From Macropodus opercularis (taxonomy: Eukaryota > Chordata > Actinopteri > Anabantiformes > Osphronemidae), in assembly GCA_030770545.1 (NCBI GenBank), contig CM061100.1, forward strand, positions 8,150,501 through 8,214,500: a DNA stretch of 64,000 nt, given 5' to 3'. How positions within the stretch are numbered: position 1 is the stretch's first letter; each line of letters opens with the position of its first letter. The notes beneath the pieces were generated by a model that saw only the letters and a list, made by a program, of their open reading frames with translations, had not been told where the DNA came from and did no database searches. A program made the position numbers and the translations under genes. Shown here piece after piece: positions 24,892 through 36,748 of this stretch.

Positions 24892-27800
24892 ATGGAGTGG
24901 CTGGGTAGCGGAGCTCCAGTTCACCCTGAAGAAGAGTTGAGCGGTGACCCGCATTCTACAGCCATCGCCGGCAGTGGCGTTTATCCTCAGCAGCAGGTAA
25001 TTTGTTCAAGCCAGAGTTGTCGCTGGGAGGCGTCGGTCCCACTTGGCTACACAGAGGTAACTTAACGTTAGTGTTATAGGTCTAACAAGGATGCTAACTA
25101 GCTAAAACAAGGCTGAAGTTGGCAGCGTGGCTTCCGATGCGGCAATAGTTTGGGGATCGTTGAGGAGCTGTGCTGTGCAGTGTTTATTGTTGGTTTAGCT
25201 TCACTGGCGTTGCAGCAAAACAGTGCCCAGTCTCCGTATTAGAGCTATTACGACAGTGGGCTTCACTTTAACGTGGGGCTGTATTTGACACAGGCCGCTA
25301 TCTGTGTCAAAGTCGTATCAGCATACTGATATAAGCGGCACCGAGAGGAGGAGGCTTGTTGGGATAAGTGGTTAGATCAAAAGCCACAAAAGGTCGTGAG
25401 GCAGTAGCTCATCGTTTTTATAAAGAACTGACCCGACAGCTGTAGGGTATGTTGGCTTGGTGAAATAACTTTAGCTATGAAGCATGTTTATTTTTAGCCC
25501 TTTCACTCACCCTTTACCAGATACTGTGCATGCTTGTGTTCATAGAGGCTTATTGGACAATGTCCATATTTAGTTTGTCTGACCGTGAATAAATAGTTGT
25601 ACTGTCATCTACTTACCACAGAAATAATAATTCAAGTCAAATGTCATCACTGCAGCATGTAAGAATCTTGCTGTTTAATTCAATTCAGTTTTCTCTACTG
25701 TAATCAACTGGTAATTTTACTTTGGCTCAGTCACTGACAGAATGTACATTTCTCTAACATTGCAATTGTTATTCTTTACATTTACTGAATCCAGCCACCA
25801 TCAACACATCTTTGTGACTGTGCCGTGTCATCACTGTGCCAAAGCCAACAGCGCTGTGTGAAGGCTTCTATTGTCTCCAGTTGGAGGTTGGCTGAGGCAC
25901 AGGACCAGCTGTGTTCACTAGGGGTCCACAGCTCAGAGTCCCTGGAGCAGGAACATGCTCGGATTATGGCCGGCCCTGCCGACCTCACAAACACTGAAGA
26001 AGAGTGGCGGCGCAAGGAGAACATGCTGGGAGGTCAGGAACCCAGCCGCAGTTCCTTGCTTGAAACTGTAGGAAGCTGGGATGTTTTTAACAAGGTAACA
26101 AAACGCCATTAGAACATTTTTAAGATAATATTTTTATTGTAACATTGTACACTGTCCATTGACCATGTTTTGCCATTGTAAACGATGCCATCTTGCTCTT
26201 ACAGAGTATTATTAATGTCCAAAATCAGCCTGTTGATTTGGATCAGGACAAATGCAAGACATTTTTACAAAAGTATGAGCAAGAGATCCGGCATTTTGGT
26301 AAGTGACCAACTAAACCAGAAGTCTACAACTTCATTTTATGAATCTGTCTTGTGTGCATTGACTGTACTGTGCACAATATTTACAAAAATCTAAAGTCAA
26401 AATGTCTTATTTCTGTTTGTCAGGGATGCTGCGGAGATGGGATGACAGTCAGCGATATCTTGCAGACATTCCTCAGCTCATCTGTGAGGAAACGGCTAAT
26501 TACTTAATTTTTTGGTGTATAAGACTACAGCAAGAAGGGGTAATGTACCGATAAGGCCTGTATTATTTTGTCTGTGTATCATCAAAGCCCCCTTAACAAC
26601 AATACCACAATCAACTAAAAATCTACATTTTTTTTCTCACTTAGTTAGTAAAACTCACTGGGTGAAAATAAATGAAAAGAAATGTATATTTGGTTGAATG
26701 TTCAACAGAGTAAACCCAGTTATGACACAAAATCTGAAATCAATTGTCTTGTGTCCTGCAGAAAGAAGCGCTGATGGAGCAGGTGGCACATCAAGCTGTA
26801 GTGATGCAATTCATCCTGGAGATGGCCTCCAACTCTCAGCAAGATCCCAGAGGCTGCTTCAGACAGTTTTTTCACAAAGCCAAAGTGAGACGCACACATC
26901 TGCTCACAGCCCATGTAATTTCAAAACAGCGTAATCAAGTGTTCATAAATGTGGTACCTCTAGAAACACAGCATTAAGTCATTTTTAAATAATTTTCAGA
27001 CATAATTTAGCATTTTAATGCTTTATATTTTTCTCTCTGTATTGTGTTCTTTGTAGGAGGGCCAAGAGGTCTACTTAGAAGTCTTCCATACAGAACTTGA
27101 GGCCTTCAAACACAGAGTTAGAGAATACACAGACAAGCGTAGACGTGATACATCAAACAACGCTGAACAGCAGAACACTGATACGAACTGTAGACATGAC
27201 CGCAAAGAAGCTCTAGACTCATTACCTCCAGTAAGTTTTCCACACCAGTAATTCTACAGTTCCCATTTTGGCTGTTCTATTTCAAAATCCATTGTGGTGG
27301 AGTATAAAGGGTGTATCATTGTCGAAACACACCTGGTTCCAACTGGAACGGAACTTAATTTTTTGGTCAGAATATTTTTCTGTTTACACGAGTAGCGTAC
27401 CAAAGGTTTCTACCTAAACAACTGAAAGCCCTTTGGTTATAAACCAGTAACAGACATGAGATTGAGGAAGTAAACAGATTTTAGTAAACGTTTCTTATTT
27501 GAAAACCCTTTGTAACTGAAATGAATGGAGGCCTCTCGTCCCTGTAGTTGGCCTCGCAGCTTGATTAGCTGCCAAATGGTCTGTTCAAAAGCAAAGAAAA
27601 AAACATCCCTCCCCTTCCCCCTGCACAGAGAAAAGATGTCGGCCCAGTATGTGATAAGCCTGTTGCAACTGAGATTTTTAATTTTTTTTTAGCATAACAT
27701 CACTATAGCATCTCTTCAACTCACAATCAGTCATCAGAGGAACATATGTAATCAAGAAGCTGTACTTTATGAAGAACAGTTTCCTTTTAGTTGCTGGTGA

Positions 27801-28154
27801 AATGGATAAATATTGGTAATAAAATGTGGGAAATGTTAGATCTGCTCATAAAATGTTGAAGAGGCAGAGTGTAGTCACATTTATAATCCTGTAAGTAAGC
27901 AGCAGTAGGCTCACCCCCCACCTACCCCCACAGCGTCTGCTCCTAGAACCGTATTCGTAACTATTTGGGGTTTTAGTGTGTGCGTAGCAGTCATCACCTG
28001 TAATTGTTTTTCATTCTGTCTTCGTCTTCTCCCCTAGGTGGCAGAGTACCCTATGATGCATTGTTTAAACACTGGAGCGTGGACAAGCACAGGCAGTTGG
28101 ACAAAGGAGGACGCTACGGAAACGGACGATATACGTATGATGGAGACCTCTTAG
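24892..28154 (+). CDS. cdc37l1: Hsp90 co-chaperone Cdc37-like 1
   Basis: A cytosolic co-chaperone that binds Hsp90 and Hsp70 and is related to the kinase-client adaptor Cdc37. Exons are 24892-24996, 25795-26094, 26205-26298, 26424-26539, 26762-26884, 27057-27230 and 28038-28154. Phases agree and yield 342 residues, close to the human protein (337). Exon 2 encodes the helical coiled-coil-like part (SWRLAEAQDQLCSLGVHSSE). Exons 3 to 5 encode the Cdc37-like core (KYEQEIRHFGMLRRWDDSQR, ALMEQVAHQAVVMQFILEM, DPRGCFRQFF). The protein ends in IRMMETS, like the human end. The start is the first ATG in a GC-rich exon after GTTAGC-rich leader DNA. It is head-to-head with exd3 and tail-to-tail with ak3. 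Confidence 0.95.
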
Positions 28155-28287
28155 AGGATGTAGGATCTTTCCCAACCCTCTCTGCTTGGTCTTCATCATC
28201 TCTCCATTTAGGAATAATCTCAGTCCTCAATCAAGTCCTCTTTACACAGCAGACCAGGCTGTTGTGTAAATCCCACTGCAGAGCAGG

Positions 28288-28964
28288 AATAAACTGCGAG
28301 AATATCAGTCTGCCATTAGTATATTACTGTCTGACCAGTTGGTTCCTGCAGTGCCTTTCGCCAGCTAAATCCATTTGTCGTGCCATAACACTGGTTTTAC
28401 AGCTCTTTCATTATACTTCATGCTATTTATTTTACTTCAGAAAACATTCTCACCAAAAAGGGGGGACTGAAAATCCAGACAACACAAAGAATGTTGAATG
28501 CATAAACTCAATAGGCAAAATGCAATGAATTCCAAGGCATGAAGCAAAAATTAACTTGGTACACATTAAGCATTTTTATTACTTTTTAATTAATTATGTT
28601 AAGTTTGAGAGAAATAAGAATGCGTGATCGTTGTGTTGTATCCCTCATGGTACAATAAGTTATGAGGTAATGCTCAAATTTTATATGTATGGTATTTAAA
28701 GGTATATGTTAAGTTTCAAACCATCAGATCATGTGTCCGCAGTAACTTCTGTAAGAAGGATCATGTATGGTGACAGCTGTGTAGACTGTTCTGATTTAGT
28801 ATTTTTATATAAATCATAGGAGGGGAAAAACACTGCTGGGCATATCTGCATGTCTGTGATGACTGGCACTCGTCTTGCTTTCTAAAGCGGAAGCCAGAAC
28901 ATGAACAGCTTTCTGCTCCCTGGTTATGTTTTCTCTAAGCTTTGTGCTGACTGGTCAGAATAAA
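28288..28964 (+). terminator. cdc37l1: cdc37l1 3' UTR polyadenylation signals
   Basis: Perfect AATAAA hexamers occur at 28288-28293 and 28959-28964, downstream of the stop codon. The second would give a 3' UTR of about 800 nt. Which one is used cannot be told. Confidence 0.45.
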
Positions 28965-31915
28965 AAGCTCTTAAGTGGTGGGTCAGACTCACCCTAGGCC
29001 TTGACTTTTGCAGCATTCAAGCCCACGGCTGATCTGCATTGAATGAGGTCTATACCGTGTCCTTATGTTTTTTGGGATGATTGTCAGAAGACGGTAAATG
29101 TTGCGCATGCATGGGTTTGTGGGCCAGTTAGCTGACTCAGCTATATATAACGAACAAACAAAACAGCTGTTACATTTGCATACATTATTGTGTCATTGGC
29201 AGATTGTTGCAATTTCATGAATAGAAGAGATCCAGTGTTTCTCAATGTGAGGTTTTTAGATGCAGAGCTTCAGAATGTCCAGAAGAGGATTTGATGCAGT
29301 TTAAGCAAATAGTTTTTTGTGTTGTCTGGTAAGTAATCAAATTTGAACATTGTGTCTCATCTGCAACTAACATATCTCTGGCATTCAGATATTATCTAGA
29401 CAATAAACAGTGCAAACATGTATAGATTAATCCAACACAGATATTAATGTGTCTACAGTGACTAATAATATATATAACACCAAAATAACGTTAATATTCG
29501 ACAGATAACAGATGATGGTTACACATACTGTATTCTCAAAAGTAAATGTTGTCGTGCACCTTTGTGTTGGTGTTTTGTTTAATCTATTTAAACTACTTCC
29601 TAAAAGCCAAAAAAACAAAAATAAACTAAAGAGAATAGTGCATGATTTATTGGAAGTATCTGCACGGTTATGTTTAACGCAACACTGCGTGACAAAGCAC
29701 TTAGCTTTTGATGCACATGAGTAATGTGGTAAATCAGACATTGGTGAGAAGTTTCCAGTAGAAATATGAATTTTCCAGATGCAAACATTGTCTGGGTGCA
29801 AGGAGCATGGTAATGTATGGAGCAGTGAGGGCATATCATTTAATATTATTATGTCATCACACGTTCATTCTTCAGAGCACAAATGATGGCAGATTGTTCA
29901 TATTTTAATGTATAACAGATTTACTTGGTCTGCAATGAGTGTGAGGATTTCTCTCTGTTGTCAGGAAAAAAAACAACTTGACCTAATTTTCAATTTTCTT
30001 GAGCCAGGATCCTAAACAACCAGTTTCCTTATACATGTGATCTGTACAAACTGTGGCATGTTTGATCTTGATTGATCTGCTGCTGCGTATGTGCTTAAAA
30101 GGCACTGGTAAAGAGAGGAGGGGAAAAGGGCTGAGCTCTTCACAAAGACTCTGTATGCAGAATGGAGCTCTCTGCATCTGAATGTGTCCTGCACTTTATA
30201 TTTCTCATTTCTTTTCGAATAGGAGAAGGTGGAATGTTTGAAACAACAGCTTTCATACAAGCAAGCCTTAGACAAGTGTACGTGTTGAACTGTGTGATAA
30301 TGTGTGTTCTTCCTGTATCCAGTATTCAAGGGAGTATTCTTATTTTTTAGGCTTCTAAATATCTCTCCCCTTCTCGCACAAGACAGCAGTCTGTAAAGAT
30401 CTGTTCAGTGAATTTAGCAAGGTTTTTATTGCAGACTGAGGAATTAGAAATAGCTTACGATGCATTAAAGTGTAGTTCATGTGTCTGTTGTGTTAGACGT
30501 TGTTGGTTCCTGTGCAACTACTGTTATTTCACCTTTCAGTCACTACTTCACACATTAACTTCTACTCTGCACAAATGTAAAACTACTTTAAACACAAAGG
30601 TTTTGTCAACCTTCAACATAAAATGATGTGCTGTATTTAAGTAAAATGTCTATTTTCTGTCTACAGTGACAACTATGCAATTTACTGTTGGGCTTAAAGT
30701 GATGTAAACCTGTGACCAGTGTCTCTGGTGTCATGACTTCCTGCTATAAATCATGTTTTTGGAAGTGCAAGACTGAGGCAAACTTCCTCATTTGCCCAGG
30801 CTTCAGTAAGCTGTAGTCTCCTGCTGCTCAAACAAGCACCGATATAAAATCAGTTCAACTAAAATACGTAGTAAATCAGATTTAAAATCAGCTGGTTTTA
30901 TCAGATAAGAAGAAAATCTCTGGTTGTCAGATTAATTCAGGACACTCTGTCTAAATTTACAATCGACTGCAGGTTCACATATCTGTGGCTTTTAATATAG
31001 TGAAATGTGCTTTAAACAGAAGCGCAAACAGACAGAAATCGACCTTCAATGAATTATACACACAGAGCTTTAACTGTTTTAAGCTGGTATATTTTAAATC
31101 GGCTTTTCAGTTGTGACGTTACATTAAATGACTGATGTCAGTATAAAACTTCAAAAAAGTGAAAACTGGCATTTATAAAAAAAACTGAGCATTTATAGCA
31201 TTTATAAAAAGCAACACCATTAAGACTGTAGGTGGCTAAAAGAGGGCGTTACACAATGGTGGCTGAATTCAAAATGTAAAATATTATACATATGTGTAAT
31301 CAGTGGTTATTTAAAAAAAAGTAGTCACTAAGACATGGCATCCGTTTAAAAGCAGTGAAAGGCATTTGAGAACAAAATGCAATTTACAGTCAGTTGTAAA
31401 GCACAACACATTTATACCAGATACCAACAACATAAAACCGGAAAATAACTAAAACCTTAAACTCATGATTAGCAATAAAAAAAATATATATGGTAAAATT
31501 ATATCTAAACCTGTTTCTTCAGTCATTAGAGTCACCAGAGAGGACATCTGAGCTACAGTGTCTCTGTCTTCATATATTTATGTCACATCTTGTGAAGGCA
31601 ACCTTTGTTCTAGAGGTGTTTCCAGAATTTCATAAAAGGCACATTATTAAACAGGAACATTCTGTCTGAGCTGTTAAAAACTAACTCGAAGGATTGAATG
31701 CACACATCCTGAGAGCTTGTGTGGTGAACTCTAAACATTCCTAGTCCTACTATACCCGCCCATCATTAACTATGAGCCCGCTCCTCAGTTGTGAACACTT
31801 GAAGTATAATACCACACAGAGGGCTGTCCTCTGGTTTTGCTGAGAGTGCCACCTTGAGTGGATGATGTGGGTGACTGGTTGCTGCTGGTGAATGTTGCCC
31901 TTCTGCTCAGGCTTT
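28965..31915. other. intergenic region between convergent cdc37l1 and ak3
   Basis: AT-rich sequence of about 2.9 kb with no coding exon that I can support. It includes the ak3 3' UTR near its right end. A short tandem similarity around CATTTATAAAA/CATTTATAGCA is visible at 31168-31210. Nothing else stands out. Confidence 0.5.
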
Positions 31916-34900
31916 CTATGCAACTCTCTGGTTGACAGAGGAGAGTCTTCTGTGGAGGAAATCCTCGATGTGCGGCCAGATCTTGTTGGTTTCCGTCCCA
32001 GTGAACGTCTCCAGTATACCTTTACTCCTGGAAGAGCAAAGACATGCACTTTCCTTTAGTTAGAGGAAACGCAGAGTAACATCCTTTCCAGCGAACTTCA
32101 AGCAACTCTCTTTTGATCTCTGTGATACAATTAACTGGTAGCATATAAAGTTCTAAACTGTTTGATGACGTTAATGAATTATCAAACTTCAATCAGACAC
32201 TGGGCAAAATAGGCGTAAAGTGAACCCAACAGTCACTTTAATTAACAGAGCTTTACAAAACCTCTGCAGGGATGACAATTACCTCAGCAGCACTCCATCA
32301 GTTGGCCTTTGTGTACGAGGCCTTTGTGTTTACTTTAAATATAACTTTTGTTTTCTTGAAGCAGAAGGCCTTTTGTGATCTGCGGTACTTTACGACGTGT
32401 ACCTCCGCCTTTTGTTTGGCCTCCTAATTTACATTTCTACACCTCTGTGTTTCTAGGACAGAGACACACAACGGATGACCCACTGAGTTTTTAAGATATT
32501 ATGTACTGTAGAAAACAAAGCTATGAAAAAGATTATTTTTAAGTCGAGTGGCTTGAAAGAAACAGCTCATAAATGAAGCCGACTACAGTGCACGAGCCTA
32601 AGCACTGTGCCTGGTGAACTGCAGGGAGTATATTGCAGTTAATTTATGATGATCTGCGTTACCTGTAATACTCTAAGACGGGCTCTGTCTGCGTCTTATA
32701 TGCATTTAGTCTCCGTGTAACTGTCTCTGGTGTGTCATCGTCCCTCTGGACCAGAGGCTCCCCAGTCACATCATCAAAACCCTGGAAAAAAAACAAAACA
32801 GAATCAAAACTGAGCACATTGCTGCCTAAAACCCAACGTTGCCATAGTTACTGCATTAACATACTAACATAATTATAACAATAATATTCTGCTACTAGGA
32901 AGATGTGGCCTTTGACAACTACAAAAGAGAAGAATTGCTGCTCTTTTATAAACCATGCAACAAAGGCAAGCAGGTCATCTTTGTTGCACTTTCTATGCCT
33001 GCTTTTGTTACATTATTACTTTAGTTTCATATAGTACTTCAAGCAGCCAAAGATTAACTATTAATGTGTTTTATCTCTCTGACCTGTGCAGGAATGTGCT
33101 GCAAATCGCTTCCAGAGAAAGAACACCTGACCACACTTGTGTGAATCGTGCATCATTTACCCAGTTTGGAAGCTTTGTGCTTTCTGAAGCCCTGACTTTA
33201 AACAACTGATGTGAAACGAAATATATATTATTATTGTTTTAATACTGCAAATAAAAATTCAAGTACTAGCCTCTGAAAAAACCTCCCAGATCTGAAAGCG
33301 GTTCTGTTTACTGGTGTGTTCTAGCAGTGCATGAAAGTGAAGATCCCCTCTTGGAATTTCGCAGCAAACAAGGGCTCTGTTGTTTCCACATCTCATTTTT
33401 GTTCAGGCCGCATGCTAATGTGTTTCCCATCAGCGTGTTGTGATTTCAGCATCATTTAATGAACCTGTTTCTCAGTTTTATCACCTGCCTTATGATAATC
33501 TCATATAATTTTGTCTAGTTTCAATTCCAGTGGCTTTGACCTTATATCCAAAGTAACTGTTACTTTTTAATCCTCTTAGTGTTCATATAATTCCCTCTTT
33601 TCCCATGGATCATTCGTGTTGACCTCATATTGGGTTTTGCACATTATTACTTTCTGTTGTTTGAGGTTCAGTTCGGCTGAACCCTAACGTCCCTAACGAA
33701 CATACATGGTGAAAAGAAAAGACAACGACAGCTAAGAAGAAGATGTTTTGAAACATATGGTACATTTGAAGCTCAAGGACAGTGACTTGGCCTTGGTCTT
33801 GTCTTTACTGACAGCAACAGCGAAGATGTAACGGATTAGACAGGATGTATATTTACAGGAGCTTTGGGTGGGTTGAAATCTATGTTGTAGACTCTGCCGC
33901 TGGGAAGGTGAGTCCAGCGTGAGGTCAGTCTCTGTTTGATGATTTCGAAGGGCACATTGAGGTTGATGGCCGTGTCCACACTGTAGGCATCGTCCAGAGA
34001 CTCTGCCTGGAATATTGTACGAGGGAAACCTGGTACAGACACAGATAGGTAGAGAAAAATAAGGTGAAAAAACATAGACAAGAAGTGTCATGAAAAGCAA
34101 GAACTTAATACACTCTTCCATTCGGATCAGCCCCAGCAGGAGTATGGTTTCCTGGTCAATGTATCAAACTATGTCAAAACTATATTGACTATATGTCAAA
34201 AAGCAGAAAATATTCTCAATTAATTACATTAAAATATCAGTGGCTGTGAATTTGTGAGCTCTTACCGTCGAGCAGCCAGCTGCTCTGGCCCACTGCTCTC
34301 AGGTCGCTCAGGATAAGACGAGACATGACGTCATCAGGTACCAGCTGACCCTGATCGATACAAGCCTTCATTAACAGGCCGAGCTCTGACACAACACAAA
34401 GGGACAAAGACGGAGTAAGGATCAGTTCTTCTCCTGAGGGCGCTTCAGTGTCTTTTTACAAGCTAATGTCATCACATGACAAAAGATTAGTCATGGCTAC
34501 AGAACAAAAGCATCTAATGATGTTACTGTATATTGCTTTAGAGAAATATTAGCTTTTTAATTCAAATGTTGTAGGTAATGTAAGGAAGGTTTACATAGAG
34601 AGCACCTTTCAGGCACACAGGCAGCAAAGTATGTTACAGCAGCAAAACAATTGCACTTATGATACAAGTAAAATGGATCAGAGCAACATTAAGAACATAA
34701 TTATGGGAACGCTAGGTTAAATTATGTCATTTCAGCTCTGACTGTAGGTTTTCTGGAAACACATTACATGGCTGGGGAGCAATGAAACAAGGAGCCGCTT
34801 CGCCTTGTTTGGTTCTAATTGTTAGAGCAACAAGTCTGATGTGACCTCAGACGTCTGCGAGCTTTACAAAAGTCAATAAGTGAATCTAAAATGTAAAGAT

Positions 34901-35890
34901 TCAAAATATGTGCTTTGTAAATGATAAAGAAAAAGCAAGTCGTTTCCTGAGAGGTCTTGCAATATATATATTAGATTTAGGCCTGGACATGTAAAAATGT
35001 TTAGTAGGTTACTTCAAGCTTAGTGAAGTGAAAGAGAGTAAAAATCGTGATCTGTTTACTGTTTAATATATTTAGCAGAAGTTAAGCAGTGGTTCAACAG
35101 GCAGTAACAGGACATGGAAGGTCACCAGTTCTTTCCCACTGTAGTGGGAAAAAAAAAGTCCATGGAAAGTCAATAAGATCTGATCTGGCAGCTGCTGGAG
35201 TGAGGCTGCTCTTGTTTACAGGTGTATAGAGTGAAAGTTTAAACATATGTGGAAAAGGATGCGTGTGTGCATCGATAAGGTTAAGCTTGTCTGTGCTGCA
35301 GGAGACTATACAGCTGTATAAACACACCTCTCCACCCGTGAGGGACAAAGGTGTCTAACTTTCCTTATCTTTACACATCTCATCACCTCCCTCCAAGGTG
35401 ATATTGAGGATTACTGGCTGCCCTCCAAAGTTCGGCTCTATTCTGCACTGTAAACATAAAAGCCCTTGGTTGAAACTTTTCTTTTTCTGCCTTATTCCTC
35501 TGTGGCATGTGGCAGCAAGATAAGACATTAGCTGTGAGGAGTGGTGCTCTTATCTCAGTTGTGCAGAACACAAACTTTGATTCCAGTGCTTAGCTGCGTG
35601 GCACGGTTGCTGCGTAAACCTGGTCCCAAAGTTGAAATAACCAGACATTGTAGCCTAAATACTTTTACCACGCGAAGCAGTGAATGCATTGCTGTTATGT
35701 TACCAATAGGTGGATTGGCCTGATATGGATCAACTGTCTTACCGGTTTTAGCGTCGATGTTGGCTCTCAAAATGTCCCCACTAGAAATGTGTTTCAGTCC
35801 AAAAGTTTTGGTTATGCGTCCCGATATTGTTCCTTTCCCCGAACCCGGAGGCCCCATGATAACGGCACGAAAAATCTTTTGGAGAACCAT
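31916..35890 (-). CDS. ak3: GTP:AMP phosphotransferase AK3, mitochondrial
   Basis: Adenylate kinase 3 of the mitochondrial matrix, transferring phosphate from GTP to AMP. Exons in transcript order are 35890-35743, 34385-34266, 34029-33857, 32781-32663 and 32027-31916. Phases agree and give 223 residues (human AK3 is 227). Residues 13-21 form the P-loop GPPGSGKGT. ISSGDILRAN is in the AMP-binding part, LLDGFPRT (about 86-93) spans an exon junction, and SGRVYNIDFNPP is in the LID region. The end is TETNKIWPHIEDFL. As in the family, the N-terminus has no long cleaved presequence. The ATG at 35890 is chosen because it precedes RAVIMG at the same spacing as in human AK3; no nearer upstream ATG is in frame. 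It is divergent from rcl1. Confidence 0.96.
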
Positions 35891-36748
35891 CGCCGGACGG
35901 ATTAAAAACAATTTCTAGCGCCCTCCGCTTCCCATGAAACTCCCCCTGGATGCTCGGGCAAAACCGGGTCGGCGCAGGTATCCTTTCTAGTCCGCGAAGT
36001 GCGACGCAACGACCAGTGGGCGCGTCTTTTATGGAAACTCAAGACTCTCGATGGACCTTGAGTTTTTTTTTTTTATTTCCCCAATCGCCGCAGAGATGAG
36101 AAGGAAGAGGAGGAGACGGAGGAGGAGGAAGGAGAAGTGGAGAAATGCGACCCCGCTGGGGCGCATGTGGACACCACGCACGGACGGGGGGAGATGAGGG
36201 GGGTCCTTTCTATTGCGCGTCGGGAATCGACCTGGTGTGTGTCCGTGATAACAGCTTAGTGGGGATGTATTTATTGTATAACAGTGTTATGTAATTGGGC
36301 TACAGGCGGAAAAAAGCTTGATGGCGATGTTGTGGTAATTAATCCCTTCCGTGCCTCGATCCAGTCAGCTGACAGGCCAGCAGCTTGGCCTGCAGGCTGG
36401 GAGCCATAACCATCAGTCTGTTGTCTATTCAGGGTTGTGGGGAGAAGAATGGACCTAAACACTAACATTTCTTACTAATACAAATACCATAAAGTTATAC
36501 GTGTTGCCTGTTCTCTGTTAGATTCCTTATTGTGCACATTTTAAGTCTCTGAGACGCATCTTGCCACGTTGACGCCACGTTGTTTGTTTAGTATAACGAC
36601 AACTTCCACAACACGTACGTGAGTTGCTTCCAGTGGAAAAAGCAGCGTTTTTGACCCTCCGGAGTTGCCGTAGCGTCGCCTCCCACCAACGTCTTCCTGG
36701 ACAAACACACGTGGATTTCCACTGACGCTAGGCAGAAACAACAATAAC
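35891..36748. promoter_or_regulatory. divergent promoter of ak3 and rcl1
   Basis: The two start codons lie 858 bases apart on opposite strands. The region is CpG-rich next to ak3, with a GGA-rich purine tract at 36091-36200. The rest is AT-richer. No TATA box is obvious. A shared bidirectional promoter is inferred from the spacing and composition. Confidence 0.6.

Noticed and set aside
28004..28528. 174-codon plus-strand frame
   Set aside because: It overlaps the last cdc37l1 exon in a different frame and runs into the 3' UTR. The true frame, ending in METS, is clear.
35909..35911. Upstream in-frame start for ak3
   Set aside because: The codon is TTG rather than ATG. The ATG at 35890 matches the family's N-terminal length.
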